From Phycisphaerales bacterium (GTDB lineage: Bacteria > Planctomycetota > Phycisphaerae > Phycisphaerales > SM1A02), in NCBI GenBank assembly GCA_022447165.1, contig JAKVBR010000017.1, forward strand, positions 1 to 16,303: 16,303 nt of DNA. The letters run 5' to 3'. The translations under genes were made by a program, and so were the position numbers. Positions 1 through 6,735 of this stretch are shown one piece after another; position 1 is the stretch's first letter; each line of letters starts with the position of its first letter. The notes beneath the pieces are model-generated. The model made no database searches and had not been told where the DNA came from. It worked only from the letters and a program-made list of their open reading frames with translations.

Positions 1-357
1 ACCAAGCGCTACAGTCACGAGCGGGTTGATGTAATACCCAAGACTTGCTGCGGTGAGTTTGTCTTGGACAATCGCTAACACGAACGTAATCCAGTTAATC
101 GCGATGAAAAACGTCGAACCAAGTAACAGGAGGAGCGTGCGTTTATCTTTCAGTGATTTAAAACACTGAAGGACTTGCTTCCTAACTAGTAGGATGCCAA
201 TCAAAATCGGTAGGCCTGAAAGAATTCGCCAAATGACGAGTTCAATCAATGGAACACTTGCAAGCCATTTGAAGTAAAGAGGTGTAACTGCTGCCCACCA
301 CGAATACGCAATGATCGCGCAGATTACGCCGTAGGATGATTTGTTGGATTCGTTCAA
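1..357 (-). CDS. rarD: RarD/EamA-family transporter, 5' part (truncated by window edge)
   Basis: The first 119 codons of an inner-membrane permease of the EamA (drug/metabolite transporter) superfamily, RarD type; substrate unknown, with chloramphenicol resistance the historical phenotype. The translation starts LNESNKSSYGVICAII and contains the RarD landmarks TPLYFKWL near residue 25, IWRILSG near 42 and GYYINPLV near 110, with hydrophobic helices around residues 8-27, 34-54 and 73-93. The reading frame is open to position 1. The start is a TTG whose last two bases are shared with the coxC stop (TTGA at 354-357), so translation is probably coupled to coxC. No ATG is available nearby and the RarD N-terminus aligns well at this TTG. 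Family assignment is firm from motifs; the exact start is less so. Confidence 0.85.
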   Translation of the reverse strand, partial: MNESNKSSYGVICAIIAYSWWAAVTPLYFKWLASVPLIELVIWRILSGLPILIGILLVRKQVLQCFKSLKDKRTLLLLLGSTFFIAINWITFVLAIVQDKLTAASLGYYINPLVTVALG

Positions 358-1535
358 ATGAGGTACCAGAGCGGGAAGAGGAAGATCCAAATCACGTCAA
401 CGATGTGCCAGTACAAACCACCGCATTCAACAGCAGCATAATAGCGCTTGTTGAAATCTCCTCTTTGGAGTCGCCACATAAGCCAAAGAATCACGAGCAT
501 ACCAATGATGACGTGGATTCCGTGAAGACCTGTCATCATGAAGTAAAGACCAAAGAAGAGGTGCGCGTTTGCAGGTCTATCTTTTGCGAGTTGTGGCACT
601 TTTGGTTTTTCATGCTTCTTCGCAGGCAAAAAGACCGCCATCGTTTCGGCCTCAGTGTCATCTATTGGCGCAAGTCCAGAAGGTGCACTGTTTGCAAGAG
701 GAACAGTTGAACGAGGGATATCATCAATAAGTGAGCCCGTTGCAGGTGCAGCGGTTGTCTTTACCTCAGAAACTTGATGAGAGCCAACTTCAACTGGTTC
801 AGTTTGTAGTGTTCTCAGATACGCAACAACGTCATACAAATCTTGTTCTTTGAGCATCGGGTTTCCACCTTTTGCTGGCATTTCAAGTTTTGTAATGCTT
901 GCTTCATCACTTGCTGTTCGACCGACTTCAATAAATTTGACGAGTTCGGCATCGGAATGGTTATGAACATATGGGCTTGTGTTGAGAGCTGTTCCTTGTC
1001 CAGGGACGCCTTCACCGTTTGGCCCGTGGCATGAACGGCATGCAGCGTCCCACCACTTTTTACCTGCTGCAGCATCGCCCGGTTCCAAAGCAACTGTTGG
1101 TTCTCCATGACCCTCTCCATGGTCACTGACTTGATAAAACGCAAGTCCGCCAAGCAAATGCTCATGGAACTTATGTGAGTATTCAATTGACTTAATCACC
1201 ATAAAACCGCACGCACATAAAAGCGTAACAGTCAATGAAATCATTGCAGCACGTTTACGTTCAAGTTGAACATATGTGATTGCCATCGCCATCGTTAATG
1301 AACTGATGAGTAGTACAGCCGTATTGAGTCCGCCCCAAAACTCGTCTAGGAATTGTTCACCCCATTTAAAGAGTTCAGGATCGTTTCCTCTGAAGATTGC
1401 ATACCCGCAGAAGAGGCCGCCAAACAATAGAACCTCAGTCGCTAAGAACAACCAAATACCCAACTTCGCCGCATCATGCTGTTGTGCCATATCGCGGTAG
1501 TGATGTTGAAGGTTTAGTTCGTGGCTCTCTGCCAT
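354..1535 (-). CDS. coxC: Cytochrome c oxidase subunit III with an inserted cytochrome c domain
   Basis: Subunit III of an aa3-type heme-copper oxidase (393 aa; a five-helix subunit III is usually about 200). Helices lie near residues 23-48, 67-90, 97-118, 325-353 and 371-391. Family signatures are KLGIWLFLATEVLLF, a glutamate in helix 3 (E118), GLHGIHV and YWHIVDVIW. Between helices 3 and 4 lies a loop of about 200 residues holding a class I cytochrome c domain (about 150-245): heme site C166-R-S-C169-H170 and a candidate axial Met at M219 (MPAKGG). If the N-terminus is cytoplasmic, as usual, this loop is periplasmic, where heme c must be. A charged, proline-rich linker (about 246-320) follows. 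GGAG lies about 10 nt before the ATG. No other oxidase subunit is in the window; rarD follows with overlap. Confidence 0.93.
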   Translation of the reverse strand: MAESHELNLQHHYRDMAQQHDAAKLGIWLFLATEVLLFGGLFCGYAIFRGNDPELFKWGEQFLDEFWGGLNTAVLLISSLTMAMAITYVQLERKRAAMISLTVTLLCACGFMVIKSIEYSHKFHEHLLGGLAFYQVSDHGEGHGEPTVALEPGDAAAGKKWWDAACRSCHGPNGEGVPGQGTALNTSPYVHNHSDAELVKFIEVGRTASDEASITKLEMPAKGGNPMLKEQDLYDVVAYLRTLQTEPVEVGSHQVSEVKTTAAPATGSLIDDIPRSTVPLANSAPSGLAPIDDTEAETMAVFLPAKKHEKPKVPQLAKDRPANAHLFFGLYFMMTGLHGIHVIIGMLVILWLMWRLQRGDFNKRYYAAVECGGLYWHIVDVIWIFLFPLWYLI

Positions 1536-1593
1536 GGGTCGTTGCTCCAGATGTATCTAATGGTGAGTGGGCTTAACGATAATGAAAGCGGGC

Positions 1594-1599
1594 AGTATA
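1594..1599 (-). promoter_or_regulatory. Possible -10 element for coxC
   Basis: On the minus strand this reads TATACT, a 5/6 match to TATAAT, 58 nt before the coxC ATG in the 120-nt divergent gap between coxC and msrBA. No convincing -35 hexamer lies 16-18 nt upstream. A small inverted repeat, GCCTC-aaa-GAGGC (1611-1623), sits where an upstream activator or -35 contact would be. Inference only. Confidence 0.22.
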
Positions 1600-1655
1600 C
1601 CGTAGTTTATGCCTCAAAGAGGCCACTAAATCGTTGAGATTGGCGGTGGATTTCG

Positions 1656-2714
1656 ATGTTTTTTGAGAGGAATAGAAGGCGGTTGGATGCGTCATTTCGT
1701 ACCATAGATGGAATGCCGTTTATCGCTGTCATCCTCATTCTTATCACATGTATTGGTTCGGAGACCGAAATGCCAACGTATTCTCGATCGGGACACATCA
1801 TCACGCCACTGAGCGAAGAAGAAAAGAAGCCCTTAGTCGCCAAACTTGATGCAGAAACAAAGCGAATCACCCAACGTTCTGGAACGGAACGGCCATTTTG
1901 TGGCACTTTGCTAGATAACAAGAAAGATGGCTTTTATGCCTGCGTGGTGTGCGGACTTCCGCTATTTGCAAGTGAACATAAGTTCAACTCAGGAACCGGC
2001 TGGCCTAGTTTTTTCTCCCCTTACGACCCCGAACATGTCACGACTGAATCTGACGAATCTCATGGCATGGTCAGAACAGAAATCTTATGCACGCGATGCG
2101 ATGCTCATTTGGGACATGTCTTTGATGATGGTCCTAAGCCAACGGGCAAACGGTTTTGCCTAAACTCCGCTTCACTCCATTTTTATGAAGAGGGCGAAGA
2201 ATTGCCTGATGCTTCAAAGCCCGCTGAACTTGAAACAGCATATTTTGCCGGCGGGTGTTTTTGGGGTATTGAACACTACTTCCAAAAAGGCAATGGTGTA
2301 GTCAACGCAGTGAGTGGTTACATGCAAGGTGACTCAGAAGACCCAACATATAAAGATGTCTGCAGCGGGACATCGGGACACGCTGAAGTCGTGATGGTGC
2401 AATTCGATCCAAACATCATTTCTTATCCTGAACTTGTGGAAGCGTTTTTCAAGATGCATGACCCAACTCAGTTAAACAGGCAAGGTCCTGATATTGGAAG
2501 CCAATATCGTTCGGGCATTTTTACGACTTCACAATCTCAGTTCGATGTAGCAAAAACGTACATCGAAAAGTTAACTGCAGAAAAACAATACGACAAACCA
2601 ATTGTCACTGAAGTTGAACCAGCGAAGAAGTTCCATCCTGCGGAAGAGGGACACCAAGATTACATCGAGCGAACTGGCAGAGCATGCCATGTCACCGACC
2701 CGTGGAAAAACTAA
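1656..2714 (+). CDS. msrBA: Bifunctional methionine sulfoxide reductase, MsrB-MsrA fusion
   Basis: Reduces both epimers of methionine sulfoxide: the N-terminal MsrB domain (about 40-177) acts on the R form and the C-terminal MsrA domain (about 192-350) on the S form. MsrB shows two zinc CxxC pairs (C96/C99, C145/C148), GTGWPSF and the catalytic RFCLNSASLHF (C168). The Cys63 position (E. coli numbering) is Thr here (T114), but C82 in RPFCGTLL sits at the alternative resolving position. MsrA shows GCFWGIEHYF (C201), SGTSGHAEVV, DPTQLNRQGPDIGSQYRS and FHPAEEGHQDY, with C344 as likely resolving Cys. Residues 21-34 are strongly hydrophobic after an Arg-rich stretch, suggesting a signal peptide or anchor, so the longest start was kept. 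ATG 1713, or ATG 1770 with a good Shine-Dalgarno sequence, would shorten or remove it. Confidence 0.93.
   Translation: MFFERNRRRLDASFRTIDGMPFIAVILILITCIGSETEMPTYSRSGHIITPLSEEEKKPLVAKLDAETKRITQRSGTERPFCGTLLDNKKDGFYACVVCGLPLFASEHKFNSGTGWPSFFSPYDPEHVTTESDESHGMVRTEILCTRCDAHLGHVFDDGPKPTGKRFCLNSASLHFYEEGEELPDASKPAELETAYFAGGCFWGIEHYFQKGNGVVNAVSGYMQGDSEDPTYKDVCSGTSGHAEVVMVQFDPNIISYPELVEAFFKMHDPTQLNRQGPDIGSQYRSGIFTTSQSQFDVAKTYIEKLTAEKQYDKPIVTEVEPAKKFHPAEEGHQDYIERTGRACHVTDPWKN
1760..1763 (+). promoter_or_regulatory. Shine-Dalgarno GGAG favouring an internal msrBA start
   Basis: GGAG followed by a 6-nt spacer and ATG at 1770, giving a protein starting MPTYSRSGHIITPL, which is where the MsrB homology begins. 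If used, the product is cytoplasmic and the hydrophobic leader encoded by 1713-1760 is skipped; the two starts could even give two isoforms. The upstream starts at 1656 and 1713 have weaker sites. Confidence 0.4.
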
Positions 2715-3166
2715 CTATCTTCTTCAACTGAGCGCTTAAGCAGTACGAGAATGACAAACGCTAGGAATGTCGCGCAAAATGCAAGTGCGTACTGACCGAG
2801 TCCAACGGCAACACCTATAGCAGCCGTCATCCAAATGCCAGAAGCAGTAGTCATGCCTTGAACTCTACCTCTTGACTGAATGATTGCTCCAGCACCAAGA
2901 AAACCAATGCCCCCCACTATGCCAGCAATAACACGGCTTGTATCAAGGCGTAACATTTGCTGAAGCCCTGCTTCTTGCTCAGCGTTGACAAGTTGCAACA
3001 TCGCAGAGATTCCAACGAGCGTGAACGTTGCAGCACCCAAACTTACAAGTGACATTGTTCTGAGTCCTGCCGGCTTTGAATGAAGCCGTCTATCGAGTCC
3101 AATGATTGCGCCAAGAATAGCAGCAAGGACCAGTCGTATGATGAGTTCCTGCGTCGTGATTGTCAT
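2711..3166 (-). CDS. MgtC/SapB-family inner-membrane protein
   Basis: A 151-aa membrane protein with the MgtC signature: LAAILGAIIGLDRRLHSKPAG then LRTMSLVSLGAA, followed by IAGIVGGIGFLGAGAII and TTASGIWMTAAIGVAVGLG; four to five hydrophobic helices. MgtC proteins are linked to Mg2+ limitation, acid stress and control of F1Fo ATPase, but many homologues are uncharacterised. This copy is the membrane domain only; the cytoplasmic ACT-like C-terminal domain of Salmonella MgtC (about 230 aa in total) is absent. The usual Glu of the G-x-E-R element is Asp here. The ATG overlaps the stop of the upstream DUF4145-type gene (ATGA, 3163-3166), so the two are probably translationally coupled. Its stop overlaps the stop of the convergent msrBA by 4 nt. 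It is the last gene of the sulfatase operon. Confidence 0.88.
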   Translation of the reverse strand: MTITTQELIIRLVLAAILGAIIGLDRRLHSKPAGLRTMSLVSLGAATFTLVGISAMLQLVNAEQEAGLQQMLRLDTSRVIAGIVGGIGFLGAGAIIQSRGRVQGMTTASGIWMTAAIGVAVGLGQYALAFCATFLAFVILVLLKRSVEEDS

Positions 3167-3993
3167 GAGTCCATTGTATCTCCGCGGAGGCGCATTAACT
3201 TTGACCGCTCCTCTAGAAACTCTTCTTCGCGACTTGCAAGGTGCGATTTAATCGCTTCAAGTTGCTTTTCCGCTTCCCGCTTAGCAACTCGGCTGTCACC
3301 TCCATGGCGTGGATCTTCTTCAATTTGTTCTAAGTCCATCGCCATCACAAGCGCTACGAGTTCGGCATCGATAGTCGGCTCCCCTGCAGTTGCTGCAACC
3401 TTATCAAGTGCTTCAAGTTCTTCATGAATTCGTTTTGTGACAACTTCGATATCTTCATGTGGACCAAACATCAAAAGCGACTCGCGAGTTGTCAAACGTC
3501 GCTTTTCAATTGAGTCCTCTAACTGTTCGATTCTCGTGTGGAGTTGCTCTGTTTCTTGGTCAATCGGTATTGGGGGAATTGGCTCGACAAACTCATCCAA
3601 CTTTACTTTGGACCCCCGCTTAACGATTTTGCAAAACCATCCTGAGATTTTGTACGCTTCTTTCAAACGTCGCATCGCTGTTGGAACTGGAGTTGGATTC
3701 CCATGAACAGCAGCATTCCCATCTCTTCGAATTGCATGCATACTGTCTGCCTGTCTTCTTGGAACAATGCCGTTACGTTCAAGTGCGCCAAGCATCGAGC
3801 CCAAGTCTTGAGAAATATCTTGTCTCATCTGAAGTTTTGTCAACTTCTTTGCCATCGTTTCTATCATCAAGCGAAGTTTAAACATGCAAGAGTCTGGGTC
3901 AGAGTGCACATACTCCTCCGCTTGCTTGGCAAGCTGAGCAACTCGTTTATCAAACCGCTCAAGGAACTTAAAATTCGTCTCTTGGTCGGTCAA
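3163..3993 (-). CDS. DUF4145 (HEPN-like) protein with coiled-coil C-terminus
   Basis: A 276-aa soluble protein. Residues 1-125 resemble DUF4145, the helical domain found at the N-terminus of some type I restriction HsdR subunits and alone in other proteins: FKFLERFDKRVAQLAKQAE, SCMFKLRLMIETMAKKL, ERNGIVPRR and IRRDGNAAVHGNP. DUF4145 belongs to the HEPN clan, and R90-x6-H97 fits the HEPN RNase-type R-x4-6-H motif. Residues about 145-275 are Glu/Lys/Arg/Leu-rich and probably coiled coil (QLHTRIEQLEDSIEKRR). No nuclease, helicase or methylase domain follows, so this is not a broken HsdR. The start is TTG at 3993, with AAGGGGG 6 nt upstream (4000-4006), overlapping the preceding stop (TTGA). Function unknown; RNA cleavage, RNA binding or oligomeric scaffolding are possibilities, not conclusions. 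Confidence 0.8.
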   Translation of the reverse strand: MTDQETNFKFLERFDKRVAQLAKQAEEYVHSDPDSCMFKLRLMIETMAKKLTKLQMRQDISQDLGSMLGALERNGIVPRRQADSMHAIRRDGNAAVHGNPTPVPTAMRRLKEAYKISGWFCKIVKRGSKVKLDEFVEPIPPIPIDQETEQLHTRIEQLEDSIEKRRLTTRESLLMFGPHEDIEVVTKRIHEELEALDKVAATAGEPTIDAELVALVMAMDLEQIEEDPRHGGDSRVAKREAEKQLEAIKSHLASREEEFLEERSKLMRLRGDTMDS

Positions 3994-4427
3994 GATTGAC
4001 CCCCTTGTGGTCTAAGCATTGATGCTATCACTCTCGCGTTGACACAACATTTTTGAAACTCTTCAGGTGTTACTTCGATCGCAGATGCGAGCATCGATGC
4101 CCAGCGAACTTCAAGCGGCTTCATCGTTCTGTCTGCGTATGAAATCATCATGACACCAGTCAGGATTTTTTCTGCAAGTTCTTTTGAGAGTTGGCGAACT
4201 CCAGAGAGACAATCAATGAGCGTTTTGTTATCAATGAGTTGTGGCGATTTTGCCTTTTGGCAATCTGCTTCTGAAAAGCCAAGAATGGCTTGTGCGTAAA
4301 GCCCAGTTGCTGCTTCTTGAACTGCGGGCAATTCGCCTCCTGCTACTGCCATTGTCCTTGCTGCTAAAAACCAAAGTGTTGCCACGTCATGCGAGGGTGT
4401 GGTTGTATCTAAATCGCTCACTGACAT
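3990..4427 (-). CDS. Small helical protein, TerB-like C-terminal half
   Basis: A 145-aa protein with no signal peptide or membrane segment, predicted all-helical. The segment at about 86-125 (AEKILTGVMMISYADRTMKP, then LEVRWASMLASAIEVTPEEF) resembles the TerB/DljA-like helical fold, in which an A-x-x-D-G element is followed by E-x-x-x-h and a hydrophobic helix. TerB proteins occur in tellurite-resistance and membrane-associated stress or phage-response clusters and may bind divalent metal. The metal-type acidic positions are only partly kept here (YADRTMKPLE), so the family call is tentative. The ATG starts 5 nt after the sulfatase stop, and AGGA overlaps that stop. The downstream DUF4145-type gene overlaps by 4 nt, which argues that the two proteins work together. 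Confidence 0.7.
   Translation of the reverse strand: MSVSDLDTTTPSHDVATLWFLAARTMAVAGGELPAVQEAATGLYAQAILGFSEADCQKAKSPQLIDNKTLIDCLSGVRQLSKELAEKILTGVMMISYADRTMKPLEVRWASMLASAIEVTPEEFQKCCVNARVIASMLRPQGGQS
4000..4006 (-). promoter_or_regulatory. Ribosome binding site supporting a TTG start
   Basis: On the minus strand AAGGGGG lies 6 nt before the TTG at 3993. It lies inside the TerB-like coding region and explains why the DUF4145-type gene can use TTG despite overlapping the preceding stop. Confidence 0.55.
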
Positions 4428-4432
4428 ACATC

Positions 4433-5911
4433 CTATCGCTTATCTAAGAATGAAGGGAATATTTCAGATTCTGTGCGCATTGCTCTTGCTTGCGTTTGCA
4501 AGAGTTCGACTTGCTGGGGAAGTTGTAGTGCGAGGTTTGTCGTTTCTGAAGGGTCAACCTTGAGGTTATAAAGGTGTACATCAACTCCATCTTTCTGTTT
4601 GAATTCAAGTAGTTTCCAATCACCATTTCGAAATGCCATGGATTTACCGAACTCCCAATAGAGTCCACGCTGTTCAATGTCGTCATTTTCAATCAATACA
4701 GGTGTCAAATCGATACCATCAAGATTCTCCGGCAAATGGCATCCTGCAATTGTTGCTAATGTTGGGTACCAATCCCAAAAAGCAGTCGGCGTTTCAATGA
4801 CTTGATGATTTAAACGCTCATCCCAATACATCACCGTTGGCACTTTGATTCCGCCCTCCCAAAGTTGTGCTTTCCTTCCTCGTAATCCACCCTGGCTTTC
4901 AAAGAAGTTCATGTCAACTCCGCCAATCCAACTTGGTCCATTGTCAGATGTCACAACAATCAATGTATTGTCTTCAATCCCATTGTTCACAAGTGCTTCG
5001 TATAAAGCACCGACTTCATCATCGAATCGAGTAATCATCGCAGCGTATGCCGCCCTTGGTCTTGGATGAGGAAGATAGCCCCGGTCACCGAGATATGGTT
5101 GACTATCCCAATCAGCAGGATATGCATCGAGCTCACTATCTGGCACTTGCAATGCGAGATGCGGAATGATGCTCGCAAAGTAAAGGAAGAACGGCTCATC
5201 TGCATGCGTATCAATAAATGAAACAGCCTCATCTAAGATAACGCTCGGAGCGTAAGTTTCTGCAGCATACTGCTCGTACGAATGTGGTGGAGATTCAACT
5301 CTTTGATGCGCGCTAAACCACGCTTCGTTTCCTTGAAGCATATCCTTTTCGTTGTTGCTCCAAAGATGCGTTGGGTAGTAATTGTGTGCGACGCGTTGAC
5401 AAAGGTATCCGTAGAAAGTGTCAAACCCTTGATTGTTTGGATGCCCAACAGTGTCTGGCCCCCCGAGCCCCCACTTCCCAAACGCACCCGTCGCATATCC
5501 ACATGATTGAAGCGTCCGCGCAATGGAATCGCAACCCTCACTGAGCGCTAGTTGCCCTTCAGTTTCATCAGGCCCCCATCCCCCCATTTCTCGATTGTTG
5601 CGGACTTCTGCATGACCTGTGTGTTTACCTGTTAGCAGTGAGCATCTTGATGATGCACATACAGGGCTACCAGAGTAATGCTCTGTCAGTAAAGTTCCTT
5701 GACGCGCAAGAAAGTCAATGTTTGGCGTTTGAATCTTCGTTTGACCAAAGCAACCAACTTCACCATATCCAAGATCATCTGCGAGGATAAAAATGATGTT
5801 AGGTCTGCATTGTTTGGTATTTGCTTGCGTTTGCTGACCTGCTTTACATCCAGCAAACAGCGCGAATATGAGAAAATAGGCAATTTTAAACATCCCTTCA
5901 TCATACACCAT
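4433..5911 (-). CDS. Sulfatase, formylglycine type, predicted lipoprotein
   Basis: Family S1 sulfatase (492 aa), hydrolysing sulfate esters, probably of marine polysaccharides or other organic sulfates. Residues 7-22 form a lipoprotein signal ending LFAGC (C22), so the enzyme is probably tethered outside the cytoplasm. Metal residues appear in ILADDLGYG (D45, D46). The formylglycine motif is C85-A-S-S-R89 in GSPVCASSRCSLLTGKHTGH, requiring activation by FGE or anSME, neither encoded here. Further motifs are GAFGKWGLGGP (K146), a PH in the middle (SIIPHLALQ), TSDNGPSW and a C-terminal NGDWKLLEFK segment typical of arylsulfatase-like members. It is full-length. M7 (5893) fits the signal peptide better than M1 (5911). 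First gene of a four-gene operon with the TerB-like, DUF4145-type and MgtC-type genes, an unusual association. The exact substrate cannot be read from sequence. Confidence 0.93.
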   Translation of the reverse strand: MVYDEGMFKIAYFLIFALFAGCKAGQQTQANTKQCRPNIIFILADDLGYGEVGCFGQTKIQTPNIDFLARQGTLLTEHYSGSPVCASSRCSLLTGKHTGHAEVRNNREMGGWGPDETEGQLALSEGCDSIARTLQSCGYATGAFGKWGLGGPDTVGHPNNQGFDTFYGYLCQRVAHNYYPTHLWSNNEKDMLQGNEAWFSAHQRVESPPHSYEQYAAETYAPSVILDEAVSFIDTHADEPFFLYFASIIPHLALQVPDSELDAYPADWDSQPYLGDRGYLPHPRPRAAYAAMITRFDDEVGALYEALVNNGIEDNTLIVVTSDNGPSWIGGVDMNFFESQGGLRGRKAQLWEGGIKVPTVMYWDERLNHQVIETPTAFWDWYPTLATIAGCHLPENLDGIDLTPVLIENDDIEQRGLYWEFGKSMAFRNGDWKLLEFKQKDGVDVHLYNLKVDPSETTNLALQLPQQVELLQTQARAMRTESEIFPSFLDKR

Positions 5912-5985
5912 CTCATTTTTTTGTGAAATTATGTGATTTTTGGCACGGGAGCAGGTCGTAATTCTCTACATTATGCAATGGAGAG

Positions 5986-6003
5986 AAGAGGGACCCCCCT
6001 CTT
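5986..6003 (+). promoter_or_regulatory. Hairpin in the leader of the PEP-CTERM gene
   Basis: AAGAGGG (5986-5992) pairs perfectly with CCCTCTT (5997-6003) around a 4-nt loop, about 53 nt before the ATG at 6057. The 3' arm CTCTTT (5999-6004) could instead pair with AAAGAG (6043-6048) in the purine-rich ribosome binding region. It is not followed by a U-tract, so it is not a standard terminator. The 145-nt gap 5912-6056 otherwise holds the divergent promoters, which I cannot place with confidence. Confidence 0.4.
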
Positions 6004-6056
6004 TAAGAGAATAGAAAACTGCGTTTGGATAGACGCAATAGGAAAGAGAGAGACCT

Positions 6057-6713
6057 ATGTTTAAAACATTTACAGCACTCAGCACACTTTGTGTAGCAAC
6101 TTCTGTTGTTTCAGCAGGTGTTGATTATGACTACTCAGCATCATACGGCTGGGAAGACCCTAATGGTGGAACAATCCTCGGTTCATACGGCAACCTTGGG
6201 TATGCAGACATCGTCGATAACCCAATGGGCGAGGGTTCAGTGCTAGAACTTTTTGAAGATCCAATTAGTGGCACACCACAAGCATACGTTGGATGGATCA
6301 CAGGCCTAACTGATGGCGACTCAATCTACGCGTCCTTTATGGCTCTCGGTCACAATGACCTTTCAAGTAGTAGTATCCGAATTTGGGCACACTACACAAC
6401 CAACGATGACATCACAGATTATCAGGGTTCAGCAGGAGGCAATAACTCTTACAGTGGCGCAGATTGGACGCTGCTCGATCACAACTGGACATTTGACAGT
6501 AATGATGGTGCGCGTGGTGGTCTAGTCATTGAAGCACGCATTTACACAACAAGTGGCGACAGTGGAGCTGCTTGGGTAGATGACCTCTTTATGGGCGTCA
6601 GTGATGCTGATGGTAGCGGTGGCGTAAACATCTACACACCTGGAAACATTCCTGCACCTGGTGCTCTTGCACTTCTAGGTCTAGCAGGACTCTCAAGGCG
6701 ACGTCGAAGTTAA
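6057..6713 (+). CDS. Exported protein with PEP-CTERM-like sorting tail
   Basis: A 218-aa secreted protein. Residues 1-20 are a signal peptide (MFKTFTALSTLCVATSVVSA, predicted cleavage after SA). The mature part (about 21-195) is acidic and rich in Gly, Asp, Ser and aromatic residues, contains no Cys, and is probably all-beta; I recognise no catalytic motif. The last 21 residues are PAPGALALLGLAGL followed by an Arg cluster: a proline-containing motif, one hydrophobic helix and a basic tail, the layout of PEP-CTERM exosortase substrates in the variant common in Phycisphaerae. An exosortase/XrtA-type system elsewhere in the genome would cut it and hand it to the surface or exopolysaccharide. 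It is monocistronic, with a purine-rich site (AGGAAAGAGAGAG) before the ATG and a strong terminator after the stop. Confidence 0.88.
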   Translation: MFKTFTALSTLCVATSVVSAGVDYDYSASYGWEDPNGGTILGSYGNLGYADIVDNPMGEGSVLELFEDPISGTPQAYVGWITGLTDGDSIYASFMALGHNDLSSSSIRIWAHYTTNDDITDYQGSAGGNNSYSGADWTLLDHNWTFDSNDGARGGLVIEARIYTTSGDSGAAWVDDLFMGVSDADGSGGVNIYTPGNIPAPGALALLGLAGLSRRRRS

Positions 6714-6735
6714 CTTAGATTTAAACTATCCAAAC

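Noticed and set aside
336..710. Plus-strand open frame opposite coxC
   Set aside because: It is antisense to well-conserved subunit III helices and has no domain or ribosome binding site.
1611..1623. GCCTC-aaa-GAGGC inverted repeat as an operator or terminator
   Set aside because: Five-bp arms are expected by chance in a window this size and there is no second copy; kept only as a remark under the coxC promoter.
3163..3993. Remnant of a type I restriction HsdR gene
   Set aside because: Only the DUF4145 domain is shared. The gene is intact, has a good ribosome binding site and continues into a coiled coil, with no hsdM/hsdS or helicase remains nearby.
5940..5955. TGGCACG resembling a sigma-54 -24 element before the PEP-CTERM gene
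   Set aside because: The required GC at -12 is absent; the bases at that spacing are GG, and the GC occurs 3 nt too early.
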